Of a DNA stretch of 44,552 bases, positions 24,317 to 31,933 are shown one piece after another (the stretch's first letter is position 1; every line of letters begins with the position of its first letter). The translations under genes were made by a program, and so were the position numbers. The notes beneath the pieces were generated by a model. It made no database searches, was not told the DNA's origin, and was given only the letters and a program-made list of their open reading frames with translations. Origin of the DNA: JBHPCZ01 sp042573625 (lineage in GTDB: Bacteria > Desulfobacterota > Desulfobacteria > Desulfobacterales > UBA11574); NCBI GenBank assembly GCA_042573625.1, contig JBHPCZ010000017.1, positions 1 through 44,552 of the forward strand, read 5' to 3'.

Positions 24317-26194
24317 TCAATAACTCCCCAGAATTTTAAGGTAGTCCGTATTTTCATTTAAAAGAGCGAGAACCGGTTTGAACTCATCGGTCTCAGTGTC
24401 TGCCTCAAGATCCACATAAAACATATACTCCCATGGCTTTCCATGGATGGGACGCGATTCCAGTTTCACCAGGTTGACGCCGGTATCGGCAAATATTTTC
24501 AGAACCTCATAGAGGGCGCCGGGCTGGTTTCCCGTAGAGAAGATGAGAGACGATTTCCGCTTGGGTCCCTTGTCGAGCAGTTCGGTGCCGATCACCACAA
24601 AACGGGTAAAATTTCGCGGATTGGTTTCAATCCCCTCTTCGATCACCGCCATCCCGTAAATTTCCGCGGCTTCCTTTCCGGCAATGGCGGCATCCGTCAA
24701 ATTTCCTGATTCATGAATCTGCTTTACAGCACCTGCGGTGTCTTTGACCGGAATCTGTTCCCATGCATCGTGCTGATCCAGAAACTGACGGCACTGCTGG
24801 AATGCCATCGGTGGGGATAAAACGCGTTGGATACTTTCAATCCCCGCTCCCGGATGACCAATCAAGTAATGTACGATGCGCAGGGTGATTTCACCGACAA
24901 TCTTCATATCATATTCCAAAAGCAGATCATAATTTTCATGGATGCTGCCGGTGAGTGAATTTTCCAGGGGCAGAACCCCGAAATCGACATCCCCTTTTTT
25001 CACTGCTTCAAAAATCGACCGGAATGAAGGAATGGGGACTCCTGCCACTTTGCTTCCAAAATACTGCGTACAGGCCTTATGGCTGAAAGTTCCCATCTCG
25101 CCTAAAAACGCGGCGCGCTGCATTCCTTTCCCGTTCACTTTACTCAGATGATCGACGGCGGTGGCTTTGTCAAGATAATCAAAATCAAGCTGCTTGCCGA
25201 CAACCGGTGCAATTACGTAAAGATCCCTCGTAAGCTGTCCGAACTGTTTCGGATAGAGACTCTGAGCGCCATCGGAGAGCGCTTCCTCCGGTTTATGATG
25301 CACCTCGATCATCAAGCCGTCTGCACCCGCGGCGATGGCCGCCCGGGCCATGGGACTGACCTTTTCACGAATGCCGGTGGCGTGGCTGGGATCGATGATC
25401 ACCGGCAAATGGGTCAGGGCCTTCAGTACCGGGATAGCTGAAAGATCAAGGGTGTTTCGGGTGTACGGTTCGAATGTTCGAATCCCCCGCTCGCAGAGGA
25501 TTACGTTGTCATTTCCCTCGGAGAGGATATATTCAGCAGACATCAGCCATTCCTCTATCGTGGATGAAAGCCCTCTCTTTAAAATAACCGGTTTTCCGAT
25601 GCGACCGACGCATTTTAAAAGCTCAAAATTCTGCATGTTCCGAGCCCCAACCTGAACAACATCGATATACTTCATCATCATATCCGCCTGCGCAGGTGAA
25701 GTGATTTCGGTCACCACACGAAGCCCGGTAACCTCTCGGACCTCTGCCAGAATTTTAAGCCCTTCTTCTTCCAGACCCTGGAAAGAATAGGGAGAGGTTC
25801 GTGGTTTGAAAGCGCCGCCGCGAAACATCACAGCGCCGTATCTTCGGACTTCCCGGGCGATGGTGAGGGCCTGATCCCTGCTTTCAACAGCACAGGGTCC
25901 GGCAATCACAACAATGCGTTCCCCCCCCATCACCACATCACCGATTTGGACCCGTGTGTCCTCAGGATGCATCTGCCGGCTCACCAGTTTAAAAGAGGTG
26001 GAAATCGCTACCACCTTGGCAACGCCGGGAATCTGTTCAAAAAAGTCGACATCCTGTTTTCCCTTACCAATAGCGCCGATAACATTTTGCCCTGCCTCGG
26101 ACATCTCACGAACGACACACCCTTCCTTGAACAGGATACTGCGAATGTTGCTCTTCTGGTCTTGGGTGATCCCCTTCTCTAGTACGAGAATCAT
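24317..26194 (-). CDS. Fused DAHP synthase - prephenate dehydratase
   Basis: This 625-aa bifunctional protein contains a type I-beta DAHP synthase with ferredoxin-like N-terminus (about residues 1-340; AGPCAVES, FRGGAFKPRTSPYSFQG, DPSHATG). This is followed by prephenate dehydratase (about 365-540; FLGEMGTFSHKA, PLENSLTGSI, the catalytic NFTRF) and an ACT domain (about 548-620) with PGALYEVL and ESRP phenylalanine-binding motifs. It therefore joins the first step of the shikimate pathway to the phenylalanine branch. No chorismate mutase domain is present. Feedback control by Phe through ACT is expected, and transcription attenuation is visible upstream. AAAGGAGG precedes the ATG. Confidence 0.94.
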   Translation of the reverse strand: MILVLEKGITQDQKSNIRSILFKEGCVVREMSEAGQNVIGAIGKGKQDVDFFEQIPGVAKVVAISTSFKLVSRQMHPEDTRVQIGDVVMGGERIVVIAGPCAVESRDQALTIAREVRRYGAVMFRGGAFKPRTSPYSFQGLEEEGLKILAEVREVTGLRVVTEITSPAQADMMMKYIDVVQVGARNMQNFELLKCVGRIGKPVILKRGLSSTIEEWLMSAEYILSEGNDNVILCERGIRTFEPYTRNTLDLSAIPVLKALTHLPVIIDPSHATGIREKVSPMARAAIAAGADGLMIEVHHKPEEALSDGAQSLYPKQFGQLTRDLYVIAPVVGKQLDFDYLDKATAVDHLSKVNGKGMQRAAFLGEMGTFSHKACTQYFGSKVAGVPIPSFRSIFEAVKKGDVDFGVLPLENSLTGSIHENYDLLLEYDMKIVGEITLRIVHYLIGHPGAGIESIQRVLSPPMAFQQCRQFLDQHDAWEQIPVKDTAGAVKQIHESGNLTDAAIAGKEAAEIYGMAVIEEGIETNPRNFTRFVVIGTELLDKGPKRKSSLIFSTGNQPGALYEVLKIFADTGVNLVKLESRPIHGKPWEYMFYVDLEADTETDEFKPVLALLNENTDYLKILGSY

Positions 26195-26235
26195 AATGAA
26201 CCTCCTTTGTTAACAAATATATCTTTAAGTTCCTC

Positions 26236-26270
26236 AAAAAAAAAGCCCCGAGAATGATTTCTCGGGGCTT
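26236..26270 (-). terminator. Attenuator terminator 2 before DAHP synthase-prephenate dehydratase
   Basis: On the minus strand the stem AGCCCCGAGAA / TTCTCGGGGCT is followed by nine T residues, 41 bp before the start codon. Its first strand (26261-26267) can instead pair with 26285-26291 of the upstream hairpin, which would disrupt the terminator. Confidence 0.88.
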
Positions 26271-26278
26271 CGATTCAT

Positions 26279-26316
26279 AAAAAACCCCGAGCAGACCGAC
26301 CTTGGTCCACCCGGGG
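26279..26316 (-). terminator. Attenuator terminator 1
   Basis: On the minus strand CCCCGGGTGGACC (26304-26316) pairs with GGTCTGCTCGGGG (26285-26297) with three G-U pairs and a 6-nt loop, followed by six T residues. Its first strand can instead pair with CCGGGCGGAC's complement at 26341-26350, inside the end of the leader peptide frame. Confidence 0.8.
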
Positions 26317-26332
26317 TATTTAACTTTTGACG

Positions 26333-26416
26333 TTATTCAGCCGGGCGGACGCTTCTAAAGCTAAAAAAGAAGCATCCAAAAGCAAATTGTAATTCGTTGT
26401 CAAAACCTCTTGTCAT
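26333..26416 (-). CDS. pheL: Phenylalanine-rich attenuator leader peptide
   Basis: This 27-codon frame (too short for usual gene callers) encodes a peptide with seven phenylalanines, including the cluster FAFGCFFFSF, and ends in TAA 18 nt before terminator 1. An AAAGGA site lies 9 nt before its ATG, and a -35/-10 pair lies just upstream. It follows the design of the enteric pheA leader. Ribosome stalling at the Phe codons would leave the downstream segment 26341-26350 free to pair with terminator 1; completed translation would mask it and allow termination. Confidence 0.85.
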   Translation of the reverse strand: MTRGFDNELQFAFGCFFFSFRSVRPAE

Positions 26417-26449
26417 CAAAAAAAATCCTTTACATAAACAGTTAAAAAC

Positions 26450-26478
26450 TAACTACGCAATTATCCTTTCAAAGTCAA
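26450..26478 (-). promoter_or_regulatory. Promoter of the Phe-attenuated transcript
   Basis: On the minus strand TTGACT (26473-26478) and TAGTTA (26450-26455) are separated by 17 bp. Transcription would start about 25 nt before the leader peptide ATG. Confidence 0.6.
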
Positions 26479-26725
26479 GAATTCTTTTAGATCTTAATTT
26501 TGTCGCTGATATGGAGTTAGAATCTTTCAGTAAGACAAATAAATCTCTCCGCAGCAAGCTGAGGGAATGAACAACTTGAAAAATTGTCTCAAAGGTTCAA
26601 AATTATATTCGTCTGCATCATCTCTTCGTATTTTTATCATTTCATGATATATTAACCGTACATGTTTCATCTTTTCCGAAATTGATCGAATCCAGCAAGG
26701 CTTAATAAAAAATGGAGCGAGTATC

Positions 26726-27754
26726 GTGAAAACCCTTGAAATTCATGGCAGCACAGGCGTTTCGAGCCTGTTAATCGGAGAGAAACTCAAAAACCTGAAA
26801 AAGTATATCCCTGCGGAAAATGTAGTGATCATTTCGGATACAAACGTATGCCGCTTATATCAGAAAGACTTCCCGGTCAAAGAGGTGATACCCATTGGTA
26901 TGGGTGAAAAAATAAAAAACCTGGACACCGTTCGCACCATTTATGGAAAACTTTTGGAGCTTGAGGCTGACCGTTCAACCTTTATCGTCGGCATCGGCGG
27001 CGGCGTTGTCTGCGATATTGCCGGTTTTGTTGCATCAACCTATTTGCGAGGTGTAAGATTCGGCTTTGTATCCTCAACCTTGCTCTCCCAGGTTGACGCC
27101 AGCGTTGGTGGGAAAAACGGCGTCAACTTCGAAGGATACAAAAATATGGTTGGTGTATTTAACCAACCTGAGTTTGTGATCTGCGATACGGATCTTTTGA
27201 AGACACTCTCCCAAAAAGATGTTCTGTGCGGTTTTGCCGAAATTATAAAACACGCGGCAATAATGGACGCCGACCTGTTTGCGTATCTTGAAAATCATTA
27301 CAAAAAAGTATTGGCTCTCGATACCGAAGTCATAAAGAAGCTCGTCTATGATTCGGTAGACATCAAGTCATCCATTGTCAGCAGGGATGAAAAGGAATCA
27401 GGAGAACGCCGAAAACTGAATTTCGGCCATACATTCGGCCATGCCATTGAAAAGACGACGGCGGTACCCCACGGAGAAGCGGTCAGTGCCGGAATGATCA
27501 TTGCTTCAAACCTTTCCGTTAGTAAAGGGTATCTTTCAAAGGAAGATGCCGAAAGAATCAAGGAACTTATAAGAAAACTGAAACTTCCGACAAAGCTCCA
27601 ATCAGACGGTAAAGCGGTGCTCGATGCTTTGCAAAAGGACAAAAAAAGAGAAAAGGATTCTATCCATTTTGTGATGCTCAAAGACATCGGGAATGCATTT
27701 GTGGATCAAATCCCCATAGAGCAACTGGAGGCAGCCATACATGATTTTTTTTAA
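26726..27754 (+). CDS. aroB: 3-dehydroquinate synthase
   Basis: This 342-aa enzyme converts DAHP to 3-dehydroquinate, the step directly after DAHP synthase. The NAD-binding block VGIGGGVVCDIAGFVASTYLRG near residue 90 and the metal-site regions (GFAEIIKH, NFGHTFGHAIE) are intact. It is transcribed away from the DAHP synthase-prephenate dehydratase gene, 531 bp apart, and ends overlapping the region ahead of a small exported protein. Length and motifs are normal. Confidence 0.95.
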   Translation: MKTLEIHGSTGVSSLLIGEKLKNLKKYIPAENVVIISDTNVCRLYQKDFPVKEVIPIGMGEKIKNLDTVRTIYGKLLELEADRSTFIVGIGGGVVCDIAGFVASTYLRGVRFGFVSSTLLSQVDASVGGKNGVNFEGYKNMVGVFNQPEFVICDTDLLKTLSQKDVLCGFAEIIKHAAIMDADLFAYLENHYKKVLALDTEVIKKLVYDSVDIKSSIVSRDEKESGERRKLNFGHTFGHAIEKTTAVPHGEAVSAGMIIASNLSVSKGYLSKEDAERIKELIRKLKLPTKLQSDGKAVLDALQKDKKREKDSIHFVMLKDIGNAFVDQIPIEQLEAAIHDFF

Positions 27755-27779
27755 AGCAGTATACAAACGGGAGGATTAT

Positions 27780-28127
27780 ATGCAAAAAAAACTTTTATAT
27801 CTCATTTCACTAACGGCAATTATACTCGTAGCCGTTTGTTTCGGAAACGTTTCTTTTGCAGCAGAGGTTACAAGGATTAACATAAATAAAAGACACATTT
27901 ACATTGATGAAGGCAAAGATGCCGGTTTTATCTTGGGCGCTGAAGTCTGCTTCTACTCATCTTTAGGTGAAAAGATTGTTTGTGGCAAGGTGCGGAGGAG
28001 CACGGATTCCTACGCCATGGTTGAAGTAAAGAGCCGAAAGGTAAAAGGAATAAAAAATGGAATGCAGGCGGCGCTCGCTAATCACAAAGCAGAGAACGAG
28101 GAGGGCGATAAAGGAAAGCTAAAGTAA
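27780..28127 (+). CDS. Small exported protein of unknown function
   Basis: From ATG 27780, which follows GGGAGG, this is a 115-aa protein with a clear Sec signal peptide (about residues 1-27, cut near SFA-AEV). The mature part is a short beta-rich domain (KRHIYIDEGKDAGFILGAEV, then GEKIVCGKVRRSTDSYAMVEV) and a charged Lys/Glu tail. The DEGKDAGFILGAEV stretch resembles the small beta domains seen in FlgT-like or general secretion accessory proteins, but I cannot assign a family. It starts 26 bp after aroB and may be cotranscribed. Confidence 0.7.
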   Translation: MQKKLLYLISLTAIILVAVCFGNVSFAAEVTRININKRHIYIDEGKDAGFILGAEVCFYSSLGEKIVCGKVRRSTDSYAMVEVKSRKVKGIKNGMQAALANHKAENEEGDKGKLK

Positions 28128-28294
28128 CACAAGTATCAAATGGAAAACTTCTCAAGCCCGAATCTATTATTCAGAACTCACCGGCCCCTGAGTGAAACCT
28201 GCGTGGATCAATGCAACAAACCATCTCAAAGCAATCTCTGTTTTTTAAAAGCCTGAAAGGCAACTGAAAAAACACCTCTCCAGACAGGAATGCA

Positions 28295-29332
28295 ATGGAA
28301 CCCTTTACCTGTAAGTTGAAGGAACAGGGGCTTTTGCCCGGAAGCTGCCGGGTTGATGTAGACGGAACATCTGCGCTGGCCTGCCAGGCCACACTACGAT
28401 ATGAGAACAAAGAAATATCCCGCCTTATTACCTCCGTCCATCTCTCACGTCCGGAGAACTACCTCTCCATCTATCAGTCCGGATGCAACTTTTCATGCCG
28501 AAAGTGTCATTCCTGGTATTTCAGCAAACAAAAGGACGGGAAATGGTACAGGCCCAAGGACATCCTCAAAAAAGCCGTAGACTATGAGAAGAATGTTACG
28601 CTTATAGAGCCCAGAGAAAAAGCAACAGCCTGGCATGCTCACGATACCTGCCGATGCTGTGGTAGCTGTGTGCTGTACAGGGAGAAATCGAGTTCATGTC
28701 CCGAGGTTTTGGGCCCGGAAGCCATCACGCTGAGCCCCCAGGGATTCGGACCGGTGCGAAATATTGCGGCATTTACGGGCGGGGATGTGACATGCTGCCC
28801 TGAATTCTACGGGGAGTGCGCACGGCTGATTAAAAAGCACACCCGACTGCTGGTTTTAATCGAAACCAACGGGTATGGGCTTACCTCTAAAAACCTCGAT
28901 TATTTAAAAGATTCCGGAGTTGATTCGTTCTGGCTCGATATCAAAGCGCATGATACTGAAAAACATAAATGGCTCACCGGATGTTCCAACGACCATATTT
29001 TGAAACTGCCTGAAGAAATCGTACGCCGGGGCTTTGTGGTGGAAGTTCTGTCACTCTATATTCCGGATCTGGTCGAAGCAGACGAACTGGAGCGGATTGC
29101 CTTGATATTAAAGACGGTTGATCCTGAAATCCCTTTTACTATCCTTGCTTTTTTCCCTGAATACAAGATGAAGGAATTTAGGCGCCCGACAGTAAAAGAA
29201 ATGGTTAAATCGTATCAGAAAATAAAGGCTACCGGACTGCAGAATATTCGTCTGGGGAATTTAGGGGTCTTTGTACGCACAGAAGCGGATCAAAAATATT
29301 TTGCGGATCATGTTGCCCCAGGTGCTTATTGA
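28295..29332 (+). CDS. PflA-like radical SAM protein with extra cysteine cluster
   Basis: This 345-aa protein has the radical SAM motif CNFSCRKC (C64, C68, C71). An inserted cluster at 119-135 includes CRCCGSC and C135, with further cysteines in CCPEFYGEC near 168. The C-terminal half keeps the PflA-like blocks IETNGYGL, DIKAHD and ILAFFPEYKM. The additional cysteines suggest one or more auxiliary iron-sulfur clusters, as in activases of glycyl radical enzymes, but no glycyl radical enzyme lies in the window. The substrate is unknown. It stands alone between a small exported protein and the helicase. Confidence 0.8.
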   Translation: MEPFTCKLKEQGLLPGSCRVDVDGTSALACQATLRYENKEISRLITSVHLSRPENYLSIYQSGCNFSCRKCHSWYFSKQKDGKWYRPKDILKKAVDYEKNVTLIEPREKATAWHAHDTCRCCGSCVLYREKSSSCPEVLGPEAITLSPQGFGPVRNIAAFTGGDVTCCPEFYGECARLIKKHTRLLVLIETNGYGLTSKNLDYLKDSGVDSFWLDIKAHDTEKHKWLTGCSNDHILKLPEEIVRRGFVVEVLSLYIPDLVEADELERIALILKTVDPEIPFTILAFFPEYKMKEFRRPTVKEMVKSYQKIKATGLQNIRLGNLGVFVRTEADQKYFADHVAPGAY

Positions 29333-29356
29333 TTGTTTAGATCTTTATAAAAACCG

Positions 29357-29423
29357 CGCCAGAATATCCCGTGGCTTGACACGAGGATGAATGGCGTAAA
29401 CCTATCCAAGGAAACGGAGGTTT
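29357..29423. other. Possible structured RNA or terminator-like double hairpin
   Basis: CGCCA (29357-29361) pairs with TGGCG (29392-29396), enclosing ATCCCGTG / CACGAGGAT with a 6-nt loop. A second hairpin AAACCT...GGAGGTTT spans 29398-29423. On the minus strand the first hairpin is followed by CGGTTTTT. It matches no riboswitch class I recognise and could be a terminator for either strand. Confidence 0.3.
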
Positions 29424-29502
29424 TGAAACTACTTCTAACAATTCGTTGTCGTACGCTTAAATACGGACATTTCATTTTTATTAAAAATATTAAACAATTA
29501 AC

Positions 29503-29531
29503 TTGACAGCAATTCCAACTGCCTGTATGAT
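29503..29531 (+). promoter_or_regulatory. Strong sigma-70-type promoter before the helicase
   Basis: TTGACA (29503-29508), a 17-bp spacer and TATGAT (29526-29531) form a near-consensus promoter. Transcription would start near 29538. Confidence 0.8.
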
Positions 29532-29576
29532 CCCCAAAAATTAACAGTGTTCCTGGTTGTAATTAAAAATCACGTA

Positions 29577-29606
29577 AGCCCCGGAATAACTCCGGGGCTT
29601 TTTTTT
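29577..29606 (+). terminator. Terminator inside the helicase leader (attenuator or sRNA end)
   Basis: AGCCCCGGA (29577-29585) and TCCGGGGCT (29591-29599) form a 9-bp perfect stem with a 5-nt loop and eight T residues. It lies between the promoter at 29503 and the helicase start at 29644. Transcripts stopping here would be about 65-70 nt long. Confidence 0.85.
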
Positions 29607-29643
29607 ATTTGAACACAGTTTGAACACAGAAAGAAGGTATTTA

Positions 29644-30870
29644 TTGAACTTTAAAACATTTAATTTTCATCCCTCCGTTGCCGCAGGTGTTGCAGCGGCG
29701 GGTTATGAAACCCCGACCCCAATTCAGGCTCGGGCGATCCCGCAGGTGCTTAATCGTCGTGATGTGATGGGGCTGGCCCAAACCGGCACCGGCAAGACGG
29801 CGGCCTTCGTACTGCCGATACTGAATCGACTGATGGGGAGAAAGCATGGAAGCGTCCGGGCCCTGATCATGGCCCCCACCCGGGAACTGGCCGAACAGAT
29901 TCACCAGGCTATCGAAATCCTGGGGCGCAAAACCCGCCTTAAAAGCGTTTCGGTTTACGGTGGCGTGGGTATTAACCCACAGATTCAGAAACTGAAGCGT
30001 GCCGATATTATCGTTGCCTGCCCTGGCCGGCTTCTCGACCATATCGGTCGTCATACCGTCAATTTCTCCCAACTGGAAGTGCTGGTAATAGACGAAGCTG
30101 ACCGGTTGTTCGATATGGGTTTTCTCCCTGATATCCGGCGAATTTCAAAACATCTTCCAATAAAGCGCCAGACGCTGCTTTTCTCGGCTACCATGCCCAC
30201 CGAAATACGACGCCTGGCCAAGGACATCCTGCGAGATCCGGTCACCGTCCAGGTGGGAATCACCGCACCTGCGGATACAGTCAGTCACGCACTCTACCCG
30301 GTGGCCCAGCATTTGAAAACAGCGCTGCTGTTAAAGCTGCTGGGAAACAACAATACCAAGTCGGTGCTGGTCTTTACCCGAACCAAACATCGCGCCAAGA
30401 GCTTGGGGAAAAAGCTTGTTGCCGCAGGATACCGATCGGCTTCGCTGCAAGGAAACCTTTCCCAGGGAAAACGTCAGGCAGCACTGGACGGCTTTCGCAA
30501 CGGGACTTTTCAGATCCTGGTGGCCACCGATATCGCCGCTCGCGGTATTGACGTTACCCGGATTTCTCATGTCATCAACTACGATATCCCTTCCACCCCC
30601 GAGGCATACATTCACCGCATCGGACGGACCGGACGGGCCACTCGCAGCGGTGAAGCGTTCACGTTTATTACCGGAGACGACAGGGATATGGTTTGTGCCA
30701 TCAATCGAATCATCGGTTCTAAGATCGAGCAACGCACCTTATCTGCCTTTGACTACGGTTCGCCAGCGCCTAATCGTGAAGGCCGCTCGCAGTTGAGAGG
30801 AAAACCGAAACGGAAATTATCCGGAGTGAAAAAGGGTCGGAACAGGTTACACTCCCATATTGAACAATAA
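29644..30870 (+). CDS. DEAD-box RNA helicase, RhlE type
   Basis: This helicase is 408 aa from TTG 29644, which follows AAGAAGG at good spacing; the frame is open from 29620. It has the Q motif TPIQARAIP, Walker A AQTGTGKT, PTRELAEQ, the DEAD-box variant DEADRLFDMGF, SAT, and the C-terminal motifs ARGIDV and HRIGRTGRA. The tail is short and basic. Such helicases remodel rRNA and mRNA structure, often under cold stress. The leader has a strong promoter and an intrinsic terminator, so expression is probably controlled by readthrough, perhaps autogenously by the helicase (inference). Confidence 0.93.
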   Translation: MNFKTFNFHPSVAAGVAAAGYETPTPIQARAIPQVLNRRDVMGLAQTGTGKTAAFVLPILNRLMGRKHGSVRALIMAPTRELAEQIHQAIEILGRKTRLKSVSVYGGVGINPQIQKLKRADIIVACPGRLLDHIGRHTVNFSQLEVLVIDEADRLFDMGFLPDIRRISKHLPIKRQTLLFSATMPTEIRRLAKDILRDPVTVQVGITAPADTVSHALYPVAQHLKTALLLKLLGNNNTKSVLVFTRTKHRAKSLGKKLVAAGYRSASLQGNLSQGKRQAALDGFRNGTFQILVATDIAARGIDVTRISHVINYDIPSTPEAYIHRIGRTGRATRSGEAFTFITGDDRDMVCAINRIIGSKIEQRTLSAFDYGSPAPNREGRSQLRGKPKRKLSGVKKGRNRLHSHIEQ

Positions 30871-30919
30871 TATCGTCGACGGTTTTGCTGTTATATTCAA
30901 TTAAATCTGACGTCAAATA

Positions 30920-31912
30920 TCACTGCCGATGATGAGATTTGAAAAAGGTGACTAGACTTTCAACCAGTTCGGCCATAAACCGGTAATCCAGCTTTTCCAT
31001 GGTATCTGACGGCAAGTGATAATGAGGGTTGCGGAAAAAAGCGGTATCCGTGATCATGACGGCCTTGAAGCCCTGATCCCAGAAAGAGGCATGGTCGCTG
31101 AGCCTTACGGCAGGCAGTATCCATCCTCCTAAAGGGACGGTAAGTTTGATCACCGGAAGGTTTTCATTTTTCTTAAAAGACTTAAAGAGGCCATTTGCAA
31201 GTTTTCTTGAGCTGAGGTTTCCGACAATACCGATATAATCTCCCTTCTTTGGATAGCCAAAAAACATCAAAGGAAACGGATAGTCCTGACAGCCCGGCTG
31301 GTGACACGCATAGCCCACCATCTCCAGGCAAATCATGCCGTCTATCCGTCTCTTTTCTTTTTTTGCCTTTCCGGCATATACCCTGCTCCCCATGTGTGGG
31401 GTGCCATACGTCGGGGGTTCCTCCAGCGCAAAAGAAACGAATGTGACAGCCAGATCCAGATTTTCACGACCCTTTAGCGTATTGAGCTGCCGGGCGGTTT
31501 CCAGCTGAACGGCAACGGCACTGGCGTTGTCGTCGGCACCCACTGTACCGCCTACTGAGTCATAATGGGCCCCCAACAGATAATGTTTTGAAGGATTTTT
31601 CGAAAAAGAAATCTCTGACACGATATTGGTCACCGTGAGATTTCCATATTGATACGGCTCACCGTGTACCTGAATGCCGTTGGTTTTATAAAATGATTCG
31701 ATATAGTGAGCTGTTTTCGTGAGGTTTTCGGGAAGGAAGACACTTCGTTCCCCGATGGTCTGTGTAAGCGTCTTGAGATGACTTTTCAGCCTTTCAACGG
31801 TTTTATGAATGTCGTTCATGGGTTCGCCTATGACTCCGATCTTTCCAAAACAAATCCCGAAAAATGTAAAGATTAAACCGAGGATCAGAACAGACCATTT
31901 TTTCCTATCCAT
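30920..31912 (-). CDS. Exported M28 family zinc aminopeptidase
   Basis: This 330-aa protein has an N-terminal hydrophobic signal or anchor (about residues 6-23) and an M28 peptidase domain. Metal and catalytic positions are visible: H116/D118 in LLGAHYDSVGG, D128 in GADDNASAVAV, and E164/E165 in FALEEPP. ADDNA, DHASFWDQGF and HYHLPSDTMEKLDY complete the pattern. It probably trims peptides in the periplasm or outside the cell. It is divergent from the next radical SAM gene, with only about 20-40 bp between starts. Confidence 0.9.
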   Translation of the reverse strand: MDRKKWSVLILGLIFTFFGICFGKIGVIGEPMNDIHKTVERLKSHLKTLTQTIGERSVFLPENLTKTAHYIESFYKTNGIQVHGEPYQYGNLTVTNIVSEISFSKNPSKHYLLGAHYDSVGGTVGADDNASAVAVQLETARQLNTLKGRENLDLAVTFVSFALEEPPTYGTPHMGSRVYAGKAKKEKRRIDGMICLEMVGYACHQPGCQDYPFPLMFFGYPKKGDYIGIVGNLSSRKLANGLFKSFKKNENLPVIKLTVPLGGWILPAVRLSDHASFWDQGFKAVMITDTAFFRNPHYHLPSDTMEKLDYRFMAELVESLVTFFKSHHRQ

Positions 31913-31933
31913 GATTGGTTTGTCTCATGAATC

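Noticed and set aside
29357..29423. c-di-GMP or other known riboswitch
   Set aside because: The hairpins and a GGAAAC loop suggested it, but the conserved core bases of the classes I know are absent, and no suitable gene follows within the leader.
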